Source: Serpens sp964410065 (lineage in GTDB: Bacteria; Pseudomonadota; Gammaproteobacteria; Pseudomonadales; Pseudomonadaceae). From it: a DNA stretch of 26,300 bases. The stretch is taken from positions 1-26,300 of the forward strand of contig CAYPFO010000053.1 of assembly GCA_964410065.1 (NCBI GenBank), read 5' to 3'. Shown piece after piece: positions 14,227 to 22,841 of this stretch. A program made the translations under genes and the position numbers. Positions within the stretch are counted from its first letter, which is position 1. Each line of letters starts with the position of its first letter. The notes below the pieces were generated by a model. It was not told the DNA's origin. It saw nothing but the letters and a program-made list of their open reading frames with translations, and searched no databases.

Positions 14227-14348
14227 CAGCCAGTAGATGGGGTGAGATGCGAGCGCCTAAAACCATCAATGCCAAAACATCCCGACGGGTATCGCTGCGC
14301 TCAACACCCTCCCAGGCAACGAAATGCCGAAGAACCCTTCAGGTTGTA

Positions 14349-14690
14349 TCAATACCCGTCATCGTCCCAGCGCTTGCCGCGAGTCCGCTGGATCACCATT
14401 AACTTCTGCTGCAAGGCGGCCTTGGACAGCATGTGCGCACTGACCGGCGCGGTGATGAACAAGAACAGGGCAATCAGTAGTTCATGCAGACTCAAACCTT
14501 CACGCTGGGCACTGAAGAAAATCGCCGAGGCAATGATGATGCCCCCCACGCCCAGCGTAGTGGCCTTGGTCGGTGCGTGCAGGCGGGTGAAAAAATCCGG
14601 CAGGCGATACAGCCCGATGGCGCCTACCAACGCAAACAGGCTGCCAAGGATCAGACAGAAACAGACGATAAGTTCGAGCCAAAAGGACAT
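14349..14690 (-). CDS. mnhG: Na+/H+ antiporter subunit G (MnhG/ShaG/PhaG)
   Basis: A 113-residue membrane protein with three predicted helices. It carries the MnhG/PhaG motif GAIGLYRLPDFFTRLHAPTKATTLGVGGI, followed by a third helix (ALFLFITAPVSAHMLSKAAL). It is a small accessory subunit of the multi-subunit Mrp/Mnh antiporter that exchanges cytoplasmic Na+ (or K+) for external H+. It is the last gene of the six-gene operon, starting 10 bases after mnhF ends; ATG 14690 is chosen because MSFWLELI is the normal N-terminus. I find no clear terminator in the 122 bases downstream. Confidence 0.92.
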   Translation of the reverse strand: MSFWLELIVCFCLILGSLFALVGAIGLYRLPDFFTRLHAPTKATTLGVGGIIIASAIFFSAQREGLSLHELLIALFLFITAPVSAHMLSKAALQQKLMVIQRTRGKRWDDDGY

Positions 14691-14700
14691 GACGTTAGCC

Positions 14701-14970
14701 TCAGTCAATGATGTCACCGTGCAGCAAGTGCTTGCCCACCGCCACGGTACTGACAAACCCAACCACGGCGATCAAGAGTGCGGCCTCGAAGAACAGGTCC
14801 GACTTCAGCCAGATGCCGAACAGCACCAGCAATGCCAAGCCATTGATATACAGCGTATCCAGCGCCAGCACGCGATCGGGCATGTCCGGCCCGATGACCA
14901 GGCGCAGCAAGTTGAGAATCAATGCCATGCCAATCAGTACCAGACACAACGGAATTACGTAGGCGAGCAT
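14701..14970 (-). CDS. mnhF: Na+/H+ antiporter subunit F (MnhF/ShaF/PhaF)
   Basis: An 89-residue protein with three hydrophobic helices and the MnhF/MrpF signature RLVIGPDMPDRVLALDTL. The acidic and basic residues in this cytoplasmic/inter-helix loop are conserved across the family. It is an accessory subunit of the antiporter complex in the inner membrane. The start overlaps the end of mnhE by 16 bases, implying translational coupling. It ends 10 bases before mnhG. Confidence 0.93.
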   Translation of the reverse strand: MLAYVIPLCLVLIGMALILNLLRLVIGPDMPDRVLALDTLYINGLALLVLFGIWLKSDLFFEAALLIAVVGFVSTVAVGKHLLHGDIID

Positions 14971-15458
14971 TCGAAAATCTCCAGCAACGGGGCCTCGTAG
15001 CGCTCCTTGATTTCGGCAATCAGCGCCGCGCTGTCGCGAACATCGATGCCATGCAGCAGGATGATCTTGTGGTCCGGCGTCAGGCCTGCCGACACCGTGC
15101 CCGGGGTCAGGGAGATGATGCTGGCCAGTACCGAAAGCAGAAACTCGTCTTCGATGGTCATGGGTACTTCGACGAAAGCGGGATTCAACTTACGCTGCGG
15201 GCCAAGCACTAGCCGGGCCACATTCAGATTAGCGACCACGATTTCCCACAGCACAAACAGAGTGAACGTACACAGCTTCAGCGGCTTGCGCACCCGCGGG
15301 ATGTGAATCAGGAAATCCTTGCACAGCGCAGCAATCGCCCAACCCATAAACAGGCCGAGCAGCACCTGGCCCACGGAGATCGAATTGACCAGCATCAGCC
15401 AGATCAGGGCCAGAAAAACCACCAGCCCAGGACGGGGCAACCAGCGGCTACGTGTCAT
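14955..15458 (-). CDS. mnhE: Na+/H+ antiporter subunit E (MnhE/ShaE/PhaE)
   Basis: A 167-residue MnhE/MrpE family protein. N-terminal hydrophobic helices (VVFLALIWLMLVNSISVGQVLLGLFMGW...) are followed by a third segment (LCTFTLFVLWEIVVANLNVARLVL). A cytoplasmic C-terminal domain has the conserved SIISLTPGTVSAGLTPDHKIILLHGIDV. The TPGT motif is diagnostic of the family. It stabilises the antiporter assembly. Its ATG overlaps the mnhD stop (ATGA), with GAGGTGCGCC upstream as ribosome-binding site inside mnhD. Confidence 0.94.
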   Translation of the reverse strand: MTRSRWLPRPGLVVFLALIWLMLVNSISVGQVLLGLFMGWAIAALCKDFLIHIPRVRKPLKLCTFTLFVLWEIVVANLNVARLVLGPQRKLNPAFVEVPMTIEDEFLLSVLASIISLTPGTVSAGLTPDHKIILLHGIDVRDSAALIAEIKERYEAPLLEIFECSPT

Positions 15459-16957
15459 GGCGCACCTCCGCCGATCAACTGCATATAGGGCGCCAGGTCC
15501 AGCAATTGCAGGGCCGTGGCATTCAGATAGTGTTGCAGCGGCCCGGCCGCGACCACCAGCCCTACGCTGGCCAGCAGCAAGCCCAGGGTGGCCACCAGCC
15601 GCCCGGCATCGTAGCGGGTGGTACTGGCGGGCTTACCGCTGCCACGCCAGAACACCGTACTGCCCGCACGGCTCAGAGCAATGATGGTCACCAGACTTCC
15701 AATCAGCACCACTGACCATAATTGGAGCGCTGCCATGCCCGCTCCGGCCGAGCGCAGCATCATCACCTTGCCCAAAAAGCCCGCGAAAGGCGGCAATCCG
15801 GCCACCGAAATCGCGCCAGCGAAGAACAGCCCGCCCAGCAATGCGGCATTGTGCAGGGTTGGCCCCTGCTGCAGGGCTCCGGCAAATTCGCCGCGTTGAC
15901 GCCCCACCAGGTCGGCCAGCAAAAACAGCCCGCCGCATATCAGGGTGCTGTGCAGCAGGTAATAAAGCGCAGCGGCGAAGCTTTCTGGCGTACCCAGAGC
16001 GATAACTGCCAACAGGGTGCCTACCGAGACGATGACCAGATAAGCCACCAGGCCCTGCAACGAGCGTGCAGCCAGGGCACCAAAGGCTCCCGCAGCCAGG
16101 GTCAGCAATGCCAGCGGCCACAGCCAGTCATTGGCCAGCCCGGCCAGCGCGCCGGCCTCACTGCCAAAGATCAGCGTGTAAACGCGCAGAATCACGTAGA
16201 TCCCGACCTTGGTCATGATGGCGAACAAGGCCGCCACCGGTGCAGTGGCAGTGGAATAGGCTCGCGGCAGCCAGAAGTACAGCGGCAGGAGAGCCGCCTT
16301 GAGGCCGAACACCACCAGCAGCAACAGCCCCGCCACCGAGAGCAGCGGTGCCAGCTCGGCATCGGCATTGGCGACGCGCTGGGCCAGATCCGCCATGTTC
16401 AATGTGCCAAGCAAGCCATACAAGATGCCCACGCCAATCAGGAAGAATGACGAGCCCACCAGATTAAGCACCACGTAATGCATGCCGGCACGCACGCGGG
16501 CCGCGCCGTTGCCATGCATCAGCAAGGCATACGAGGCGATCAGCAGAATTTCGAAAAACACGAACAGGTTGAACAGGTCACCCGTAAGAAAGGCGCCATT
16601 GATGCCAAGCAATTGGAACTGGAACAGCGCGTGGAAATTCGGCCCGCGCTGATCATCACCCCGACAGGCGTAAAGCAGCGCGAAGCTGGCCAGCACGGCA
16701 GACAACAGCAGCATCAGGGCACTCAACCGATCCAGCAGCACAATGATGCCAAACGGTGGCGCCCAGTTGCCCAGCGCATAGATACGCAATTGGCCATCGC
16801 CTGCCATATACACAAGCCACATAGCCAGCGGAATCTGTGCCCAGGTGGCCAGCAGTGATACGCAACGCTTGAAAGAACGATTGATGCCGTGAGTGATCAA
16901 CAACAAGCTGCCGAACAGCAAAGGCAGCATAATCGGCAGGATTAACGCATGGGTCAT
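15455..16957 (-). CDS. mnhD: Na+/H+ antiporter subunit D (MnhD/ShaD/PhaD), NuoN/NuoM-like
   Basis: A 500-residue polytopic membrane protein of the proton-conducting membrane transporter family, related to the NuoL/M/N antiporter-like subunits of complex I. Around fourteen hydrophobic segments are visible. The family core includes VFFEILLIASYALL (with the buried Glu), the broken-helix region LLPLYFWLPRAYSTATAPVAALFAIMTKVGIYVILR with buried Lys residues, and PPFAGFLGKVMM. With the MnhA part it forms one of the two ion-translocating modules. It overlaps mnhC and mnhE by four bases each (ATGA), so all are coupled. Confidence 0.95.
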   Translation of the reverse strand: MTHALILPIMLPLLFGSLLLITHGINRSFKRCVSLLATWAQIPLAMWLVYMAGDGQLRIYALGNWAPPFGIIVLLDRLSALMLLLSAVLASFALLYACRGDDQRGPNFHALFQFQLLGINGAFLTGDLFNLFVFFEILLIASYALLMHGNGAARVRAGMHYVVLNLVGSSFFLIGVGILYGLLGTLNMADLAQRVANADAELAPLLSVAGLLLLVVFGLKAALLPLYFWLPRAYSTATAPVAALFAIMTKVGIYVILRVYTLIFGSEAGALAGLANDWLWPLALLTLAAGAFGALAARSLQGLVAYLVIVSVGTLLAVIALGTPESFAAALYYLLHSTLICGGLFLLADLVGRQRGEFAGALQQGPTLHNAALLGGLFFAGAISVAGLPPFAGFLGKVMMLRSAGAGMAALQLWSVVLIGSLVTIIALSRAGSTVFWRGSGKPASTTRYDAGRLVATLGLLLASVGLVVAAGPLQHYLNATALQLLDLAPYMQLIGGGAP

Positions 16958-17283
16958 GGGCGCGGCTCCTCGCCGTCGACATGATCGGTGCGCAATTCAC
17001 CCATGCCGCGCAGGGCCAGCACAACCACGAATGCGGTCATCGCAAAACCGATGACAATGGCGGTCAGCACCAACGCCTGCGGCAGCGGATCGGCATATTC
17101 CAGGTGATTGCCCAGCACTGCGGGTATACCCGTACCCAGACGGCCCATGCCAAACAGGAACAGGTTGACCGCATAGGAAATCAGCGTCAGGCCCATGACT
17201 ACAGGAAACACGCGCGCGCGCAGCAGCAAATAAACGCCGCTGGCTGACAAAATACCGAGAGTAATGGCGAAAACCGCTTCCAT
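16954..17283 (-). CDS. mnhC: Na+/H+ antiporter subunit C (MnhC/ShaC/PhaC), NuoK-like
   Basis: A 109-residue protein with three helices, homologous to NuoK/MnhC. The diagnostic stretches are VFPVVMGLTLISYAVNLFLF and ADPLPQALVLTAIVIGFAMTAF, which hold the conserved PLPQALVLTAIVI motif. ATG 17283 overlaps the mnhAB stop by one base (TGATG), so the two genes are translationally coupled. The frame is open a further 150 codons upstream, but that part lies inside mnhAB in another frame. The hydrophilic C-terminal tail (RTDHVDGEEPRP) is cytoplasmic or loop-like. Confidence 0.95.
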   Translation of the reverse strand: MEAVFAITLGILSASGVYLLLRARVFPVVMGLTLISYAVNLFLFGMGRLGTGIPAVLGNHLEYADPLPQALVLTAIVIGFAMTAFVVVLALRGMGELRTDHVDGEEPRP

Positions 17284-20072
17284 CAGACTACTTCCTCGCA
17301 AGCGGCCTGACTGACATGGCCGATATTGGACAGGATCAACAAGGTCGAACCGACCACTGTCAGGTACACCCCCAGATCGAACAGCAGGGCCGTGGCCAGC
17401 TCCACCTCGCCCACCAGCGGAATTTGCAGATGACCGAATGCAGAGGTCAGGAAGGGGTAGCCAAAGATCAGACTGCCTAGCCCCGTCAATCCAGCAATCA
17501 GTACCCCAACACCGGCCAACAGGTGGTAACTGACCGGCTGGCGGGCCTGAGTCCATATCACGCCATGGGAGATAAACTGCAGGGCCAGCGCTACTGAGGT
17601 CACCAACCCGGCGATGAACCCGCCGCCCGGCAAGTTGTGGCCGCGCAAAAAGATGAACACCGAAACCAGTAAGGCCAATGGCAGGATGGCTCGCGACAGG
17701 TTGTCGAGAATCATCGGGTGGCTGTCGGTGGACCACAGCCGGCCTGCGTAGTCCCGCTCTTGATGGGGCAGATACAGGCCTTGCAACAAGCCATAAATGC
17801 CCACTGCGGCAATCGCCAGCACAGTGATTTCGCCCAAGGTATCGAAGCCACGGAAATCCACGAGGATGACGTTGACCACGTTAGTGCCGCCACCGCCGGA
17901 CAGGCTGTTTTCCAGGAAGAAGCCGGCAATGGTGTCATACGGGCGGGTCATTACTGCGAAGGCGAGCATGGCCACCAGAATTCCAACGCCTCCGGCCAGC
18001 AGCAGATCGCGCAGGCGCCGCAGACTACTGGACTCGGCGGGGGTAACATCGGGCATGAAGAACAGCGCCAGAATCAGCAAGATGACGGTGACCACCTCAA
18101 CCGACAGCTGCGTCAACGCCAGATCGGGAGCGGAATAGCGCGCAAAGGCCAGCGCCACCATCAGGCCAGCCACGCTGAGAATCATCAGCGCCACCAGACG
18201 GCGACGATGGAACGCCGCGGTCATCACTGCGGAAAAGCCCAGAATCGCCAGGCCCAGCACAGTGAACCCATCCAGCGGTGTCAACGCCAGCGGGCCGCGC
18301 AGTGTTTCCAGCGGATGCAGAGCGAGCACCGCCATCAGCAGCGCCAAACCCAGCAGACAAGACAGGTAACGCTGCAACGATCCATTTTCCATGTGACCGG
18401 TCAGCCACTGAGCACTTTCCACCAGGCGCACCATAACCCGGTCGAAGATCAATTTGGCATCCAGTTCCGGCAGGTCCGCATACCAGGCGTACAACGGGTT
18501 GCGGCACACATATACCAGGACCCCGCCGAGCAGCGCGATGAAACTCATCCCCAGTGGCACGTTAAAGCCATGCCAGATAGTCAGGCTGTACTCGGGCAAT
18601 ACACCGTTGAGACTGGCCGACGCCGCACTCGCCAGCAACGGTGCCACGGTGAAGGCTGGCAGCATGCCCACCAGCAAGCAAAGCAGCACCAGAATCTCCA
18701 CCGGGATTTTCATGTAGCGCGGCGGCTCGTGAGGCGGAAACTTGGGCACATCGATGGGTTCGCCGTTGAAAAACACGTCATGGACGAAGCGCAACGAATA
18801 CGCCACCGAGAAGACGCTGGCTAACACGGCCAGTGCCGGCACCATCCAGTTGAAGCTGCCGTATAGGCTTTGCTGCAGGGTTTCGCCGAAGAACATTTCC
18901 TTGCTCAGGAAGCCATTGAGCAGCGGCACGCCAGCCATCGCCAGGGAAGCGACCATGGCCAGCACGGCCGTGTGCGGCATGTACCGCCACAGGCCGTTAA
19001 TACGCCGCATGTCCCGCGTGCCGGTCTCGTGGTCGATGATGCCGGCGGCCATGAACAACGATGCCTTGAACGTCGCATGGTTGATAATATGGAACACCGC
19101 CGCGACGTTGGACAACGGTGAGTTGAGGCCGAACAGTAGCGTGATCAACCCCAGATGGCTGATGGTTGAGTAGGCCAACAGGCCCTTCAGATCATTCTGA
19201 AACAGCGCAAGAATGGCACCCACCAGCAAGGTGGTCAGGCCAGTCAAGCTGACCAGATAGAACCACATGTCCGAGTCGGCCAGCGCCGGATACAGACGCG
19301 CCAGAAGAAATACACCGGCCTTGACCATCGTCGCCGAGTGCAGATAGGCCGAGACCGGCGTTGGGGCAGCCATCGCCTGGGGCAGCCAGAAATGGAAGGG
19401 AAACTGCGCCGACTTGGTGAATACGCCCAGCAACACCAGCACCAACGCCAGCGGATACAAAGCATGGGCACGGATCAGGTCGCCGCTGGCCAGAACATCA
19501 GTGAGTTCGAAGCTGCCCACCATGTGCCCGATCAGCAGGATGCCGGCCAACAACGCCAGGCCACCGCCGCCCGTGATCGCCAAGGACATGCGCGCGCCCT
19601 TGCGAGCATCGCTGCGATGGCTCCAGAAACCGATAAGCAAGAATGAAGACAGACTGGTCAGCTCCCAGAAAACCATCATCAACAGCAGGTTTTCCGCCAG
19701 CACCACACCGAGCATCGCGCCCATGAAGAGCAGCAAAAACGCATAAAAACGCCCTGCCGCCTCCCGTGTGCTCAGGTAGTAGTGAGCGTACAGGATGACC
19801 AATAGGCCAATGCCTAGAATCAACAACGCAAATAGGAACCCGAGGCCGTCCAGGCGCAAGCTCAGGTTGAAGCCCAACTCGCTCAACCAGGGCTGGTTGA
19901 ACACCAGGGTTTCGCCGGCAAACACACGACTCCGCTCCCCCAACAACAGGGTCAACGCCAGCAAGGGCCCCAACGCCGCTGTCAACGCGCAGGTCAAACG
20001 CCCCAACCGCTCCGTGAAAATCGGGAGCAAGACCCCGATAAACGGCAGGGCAATGATCAGCGCTAGCACCAT
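17283..20072 (-). CDS. mnhA: Fused Na+/H+ antiporter subunits A and B (MnhAB/ShaA/PhaAB)
   Basis: A 929-residue membrane protein. The N-terminal part is NuoL/ND5-like, with Glu137 in VFWELTSLSSFLLIGFW, Lys220 in FTKSAQFPFHFWLPQAM and Lys251 in VKAGVFLLARL, the residues of the ion path in this family. A middle region with further helices follows. The C-terminal about 143 residues (from MILDNLSRAI) are the MnhB domain with LRGHNLPGGGFIAGLV. In many Gram-positives A and B are separate genes; the fusion marks group 2 (Pha/Sha-type) antiporters. It is the first gene of the operon AB-C-D-E-F-G. It supports pH and salt homeostasis. The ribosome-binding site is AAGAGG, about 10 bases before the ATG. 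Confidence 0.95.
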   Translation of the reverse strand: MVLALIIALPFIGVLLPIFTERLGRLTCALTAALGPLLALTLLLGERSRVFAGETLVFNQPWLSELGFNLSLRLDGLGFLFALLILGIGLLVILYAHYYLSTREAAGRFYAFLLLFMGAMLGVVLAENLLLMMVFWELTSLSSFLLIGFWSHRSDARKGARMSLAITGGGGLALLAGILLIGHMVGSFELTDVLASGDLIRAHALYPLALVLVLLGVFTKSAQFPFHFWLPQAMAAPTPVSAYLHSATMVKAGVFLLARLYPALADSDMWFYLVSLTGLTTLLVGAILALFQNDLKGLLAYSTISHLGLITLLFGLNSPLSNVAAVFHIINHATFKASLFMAAGIIDHETGTRDMRRINGLWRYMPHTAVLAMVASLAMAGVPLLNGFLSKEMFFGETLQQSLYGSFNWMVPALAVLASVFSVAYSLRFVHDVFFNGEPIDVPKFPPHEPPRYMKIPVEILVLLCLLVGMLPAFTVAPLLASAASASLNGVLPEYSLTIWHGFNVPLGMSFIALLGGVLVYVCRNPLYAWYADLPELDAKLIFDRVMVRLVESAQWLTGHMENGSLQRYLSCLLGLALLMAVLALHPLETLRGPLALTPLDGFTVLGLAILGFSAVMTAAFHRRRLVALMILSVAGLMVALAFARYSAPDLALTQLSVEVVTVILLILALFFMPDVTPAESSSLRRLRDLLLAGGVGILVAMLAFAVMTRPYDTIAGFFLENSLSGGGGTNVVNVILVDFRGFDTLGEITVLAIAAVGIYGLLQGLYLPHQERDYAGRLWSTDSHPMILDNLSRAILPLALLVSVFIFLRGHNLPGGGFIAGLVTSVALALQFISHGVIWTQARQPVSYHLLAGVGVLIAGLTGLGSLIFGYPFLTSAFGHLQIPLVGEVELATALLFDLGVYLTVVGSTLLILSNIGHVSQAACEEVV

Positions 20073-20372
20073 GAATCAAAAACCTCTTATTTAATTGTTG
20101 CGTAGGTCCGCCAGCTCATCGGAATTGAATATTCGAACGTAAGCCGTTGTCCAGTCAGCGTTTTGGCCATGAATTTATGCACAGCGAAGGGGCTGCTGTC
20201 ATGTTTTTAATTATTACTAAAAATCATACAAACCGGCATTACAAGAAACAGATTCATATGAGAAGGACGCTGACGCTAGAAAATCACACAAGCCCGACAG
20301 TCTTATCGGGCCTGTCTGGAACCTGCCTGTGGAAGGAACGCGACAATTACTCGTTCGGCAGCTAAGTGACTC
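20073..20372. promoter_or_regulatory. 300-bp region upstream of mnhAB and downstream of the SlyB-like gene
   Basis: No gene is supported. The middle (about 20205-20235) is strikingly AT-rich for this genome and probably holds the mnh operon promoter, read on the minus strand; candidates there include TATGAT- and TAATAA-like hexamers, none with a good -35. A GAATATTC palindrome lies at 20127-20134. The right side contains the terminator-like hairpin of the SlyB-like gene. Confidence 0.5.
20288..20315 (-). terminator. Probable terminator of the SlyB-like lipoprotein gene
   Basis: GCCCGA (20292-20297) pairs with TCGGGC (20306-20311), and ACA/TGT extends the stem beyond one mismatch. On the minus strand it lies about 60 bases past the stop and is followed by TTGTGTGATTTT, only moderately T-rich. 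Confidence 0.4.
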
Positions 20373-20837
20373 TCAGGGAGACACACGGCTGGTGCCGCTG
20401 ACCGTCAGGATGCGAACACGTTGACCTACGCGAAACACCTGATTGGGCTCGACGGCCTGGACATAGGCACGCACCCTGCCGTCATCTTCCCGCACAGTAA
20501 TTTCCACACCCTGTGTGCGAGTAATGCCCTCCTCAGCCGCGCCGCCGAGCATGCCGCCCGCGACTGCGCCGATCACCGCGGCGACAGCACTTCCGCGCCC
20601 GCCGCCGACACCACTGCCTGCAATACCGCCAACTATGGCGCCTGCACCTGAACCGATCGGCGTCTTGGTGCCTTCGATTTGCACCGGCCGCAACGCCTCG
20701 ATAGTACCCATGCGCACGGTTTGTACCGAGCGCGCTTCAGCGCGCGAGTAGGTATCACCCGACAGGTTCGAAGCACAGCCGCCCAGCGCACCAGCAACAA
20801 GGGAAAGGGATGCAATCAGCACTACGGATGTACGCAT
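20373..20837 (-). CDS. Glycine-zipper outer-membrane lipoprotein, SlyB-like
   Basis: A 154-residue lipoprotein. The signal peptide MRTSVVLIASLSLVAGALGGC has a lipobox, so Cys21 is lipidated. The mature part contains a Gly/Ala-rich glycine zipper of two hydrophobic segments (GSGAGAIVGGIAGSGVGGGRGSAVAAVIGAVAGGMLGGAAE). A beta-rich tail follows (GVEITVREDDGRVRAYVQ...FRVGQRVRIL), as in SlyB/PcpY-type proteins. SlyB-like proteins associate with outer-membrane proteins and lipopolysaccharide and stabilise the envelope. The start is ATG 20837 with GGAG upstream; the frame is open 62 codons further, but that part is not signal-like. It is divergent from a small membrane-protein gene, with 135 bases between. 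Confidence 0.9.
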   Translation of the reverse strand: MRTSVVLIASLSLVAGALGGCASNLSGDTYSRAEARSVQTVRMGTIEALRPVQIEGTKTPIGSGAGAIVGGIAGSGVGGGRGSAVAAVIGAVAGGMLGGAAEEGITRTQGVEITVREDDGRVRAYVQAVEPNQVFRVGQRVRILTVSGTSRVSP

Positions 20838-20972
20838 GATGGAAACTCCAGATTGATGTTTCGCTTGGACTCTTGGCGCGTCCCATCGACTCCCGGAGGT
20901 GCGAAATCGATACGCTTCCAAGGGTCCACTGCTTCCGTTAGGGTAGACACTTTTCGGGCCAAAAGAGCAGCT

Positions 20973-21206
20973 ATGGACTACTTCATCATCTTCATTGCCA
21001 CAGCGAGCGGGTTGTATTTCCACTGGTGGCTTTATGTGCGCATCAAGCGCTGGGCCGATCGCGACTTGGCCTTATCGATGGCCGACGGTGACCCGCGCAA
21101 GCGCTACTTCATGCTGCAAAAACTCGAGCAGGCCCGCGCCGAGCGCGTCAAGCGCAATGAGCTGGAAGGCTGGCTGCAACGCGCAGCGCAGACCTATGCG
21201 GAGTGA
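20973..21206 (+). CDS. Small membrane-anchored protein, unknown function
   Basis: A 77-residue protein. An N-terminal hydrophobic helix (MDYFIIFIATASGLYFHWWLYVRI) is followed by a highly charged, probably helical tail (RKRYFMLQKLEQARAERVKRNELEGWLQRAAQTYAE). This suggests an inner-membrane anchor with a short cytoplasmic coiled coil. No family is recognised. ATG 20973 has AAAAGAG upstream. It is transcribed convergently with pdxH (30 bases between stops). A short hairpin, CGGCGC/GCGCCG (21210-21227), lies between and may terminate both. Confidence 0.7.
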   Translation: MDYFIIFIATASGLYFHWWLYVRIKRWADRDLALSMADGDPRKRYFMLQKLEQARAERVKRNELEGWLQRAAQTYAE

Positions 21207-21209
21207 GGT

Positions 21210-21227
21210 CGGCGCCTAAACGCGCCG
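21210..21227. terminator. Short hairpin between the small membrane-protein gene and pdxH
   Basis: CGGCGC (21210-21215) and GCGCCG (21222-21227) with a 6-base loop lie in the 29-base gap between two convergent genes. No T-run is present, so the call rests on position. Confidence 0.35.
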
Positions 21228-21235
21228 GAGTCCGA

Positions 21236-21886
21236 TCAAGGGGCCAACCGCTCGCACAGCCAGTGCCCATCATCCTGCAGGCAATAATTCAGCCGGTCAT
21301 GCAGACGACTCGGTCGGCCTTGCCAGAACTCGATGCGCTCGGGCAGCAAGCGATAGCCCCCCCAATGCTCGGGACAGGGCGGTGCCTGGTCCTTGAAGCG
21401 TTCTTCAGCCTGCGCCAGCCGCTCAAACAGCTCTTCACGCCCATTGATTCGCCGGCTTTGCGGCGAGGCCCAGGCACCAATCCGGCTGCCCAACGGGCGG
21501 ACCTGGTAATACGCGTCTGATTCGGCCGCACTCACCCGCTCTATACGGCCTTCGATGCGCACCTGACGCTCCAGGGCGGGCCAGAAAAAGGTCAGTGCGG
21601 CATAGGGTCGCGCCTTGAGCTGCTCGCTCTTGGCACTGCCGTAGTTGGTGAAGAAGGTGAACCCCCGCTCATCCAGCCCCTTGAGCAACAGCACCCGGCA
21701 ATGGGGGCGACCTTGAGCATCCACGGTTGCCAGGGTCATGGCATTGGGCTCGACCGGCGGGCGCTCGGTGGCGACCGCATCGGAGAACCACTGACGAAAA
21801 AGAGTCAGCGGCTCAGCCGGCGCTTGTTCTTCGGTGAGACCGTCACGCGTGTACTCGCGTCGCATATCGGCCAAGCTGTGAGACAT
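21236..21886 (-). CDS. pdxH: Pyridoxamine/pyridoxine 5'-phosphate oxidase
   Basis: A 216-residue FMN enzyme that oxidises pyridoxine or pyridoxamine 5'-phosphate to pyridoxal 5'-phosphate with oxygen, the last step of vitamin B6 synthesis and salvage. Diagnostic stretches run in order: PNAMTLATVDAQGRPHCRVLLLKG, FTFFTNYGSAKSEQL (FMN phosphate binding), FFWPALERQVRIEGRIERV, SRIGAWASPQS and the C-terminal substrate-binding EFWQGRPSRLHDR. The length is normal for the family, though the far C-terminus is atypical: the enterobacterial ending RLAP is kept, but the preceding WxxxRL strand is shortened. It stands alone on the minus strand, and the 134 bases to the next gene hold a terminator. Confidence 0.95.
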   Translation of the reverse strand: MSHSLADMRREYTRDGLTEEQAPAEPLTLFRQWFSDAVATERPPVEPNAMTLATVDAQGRPHCRVLLLKGLDERGFTFFTNYGSAKSEQLKARPYAALTFFWPALERQVRIEGRIERVSAAESDAYYQVRPLGSRIGAWASPQSRRINGREELFERLAQAEERFKDQAPPCPEHWGGYRLLPERIEFWQGRPSRLHDRLNYCLQDDGHWLCERLAP

Positions 21887-21979
21887 GATTTCGCTCCCGG
21901 TGAATGGAGCTACAGCTTAACCGAACAAGGGCCTGCCAGGCTGTGCAAAATGCCTGCAGACCCTTGAAGGTAGAACGCG

Positions 21980-22007
21980 AAAGCGCACGCTAACCAGCGT
22001 GCGCTTT
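21980..22007 (-). terminator. Terminator after the OmpA-like lipoprotein gene
   Basis: AAAGCGCACGCT (21980-21991) pairs perfectly with AGCGTGCGCTTT (21996-22007) across a 4-base loop, with one more G-C pair outside. It lies 13 bases past the lipoprotein stop (minus strand). T residues at the arm end give only a short T-tract. Confidence 0.75.
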
Positions 22008-22019
22008 CTGCCTGGCGCC

Positions 22020-22604
22020 TTACTTTGCAGCGATCTTGGTCGCTTGCTTGGCATACTCGGCGCTGACGGTGCTCAGGGCCGTCTGCTGGGTGACCAGAAT
22101 CAGCACGCGGCGGTTCTGCGCACGACCGGCTTCGCTGCCATTGCTGGCCAGCGGCATGGCTGCGCCCATGCCTTGAGTGTGCAGACGGTCATGCTTCAGG
22201 CCGCTGAGACGGAAGATCGAACCCACCGCACGGGCACGCCCGTGGCTCTGCTTGACGGCGGCTTCCTGGCTAAGGCTGTTGTCGCCATGACCAACGATCA
22301 GCACACCAGCAGACGTGTCTTTTTCCACCAGCTTGGCGACTTTGGTGATCGGCGCCAGCGAGGAAGGCAGGAGCATTTCAGGGCGTTTCGGATTGAACGA
22401 GCTGTCCACCGGAGCGGTCACCACCACAGCGTTGTCGGTGCGATCGACTTCAAAGGCGCTACCCGCCAAGGCATTACGCAGATTGGCTTCGTAGCCATCC
22501 AGCCAGGCTTTCGAGACTTGCGGACCAGCCTGTTGGGTGCTGGTGCTGCTGCAGCCGACCACGGCCAGGCAAAACATCAGAATCGAAGAGTGGAAAAGTT
22601 TCAT
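22020..22604 (-). CDS. OmpA-family lipoprotein
   Basis: A 194-residue protein. The signal peptide is MKLFHSSILMFCLAVVGC with lipobox AVVGC; Cys18 is the lipidated residue. A Ser/Thr-rich linker and an N-terminal region are followed by a diverged OmpA/MotB peptidoglycan-binding domain at about 80-175. That domain has VLIVGHGDNSLS (in place of the usual hTDxxG), HGRARAVGSIFRLSGL, GMGAAMPLASN and the terminal AGRAQNRRVLIL. It probably anchors the outer membrane to peptidoglycan. It is a single gene; a terminator follows. Spacing to the EstB-like gene upstream on the same strand is 237 bases, so it is likely a separate unit. Confidence 0.88.
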   Translation of the reverse strand: MKLFHSSILMFCLAVVGCSSTSTQQAGPQVSKAWLDGYEANLRNALAGSAFEVDRTDNAVVVTAPVDSSFNPKRPEMLLPSSLAPITKVAKLVEKDTSAGVLIVGHGDNSLSQEAAVKQSHGRARAVGSIFRLSGLKHDRLHTQGMGAAMPLASNGSEAGRAQNRRVLILVTQQTALSTVSAEYAKQATKIAAK

Positions 22605-22841
22605 ATTCAGCTCGCCAAAAAAGGGTCAAAAAATTGACTGAAAGTCGGTTCAGGTTGCAGGTGGCATTTTGACACTATCCATTCGTTTCGCAAGGAATCA
22701 TGGACATCGTCTGACGGACGGCATACCCGGCAGACCCTGCGAGACACGCGTTAACGTGCCAATAAAAAGGTAAATCCGCTCTAGGACGGACATTACGCTT
22801 CACCTGTCCTGTATCGGCCAGCAGCCGGTTTTCAACAGACC

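Noticed and set aside
17718..18824. Plus-strand open frame opposite mnhAB
   Set aside because: Its Gln/His/Arg-rich translation is the typical reverse of membrane-protein codons; mnhAB is unambiguous.
17283..20072. Frameshift or artefactual fusion in mnhA
   Set aside because: The single uninterrupted frame with A-type and B-type domains is the normal fused form of group 2 antiporters.
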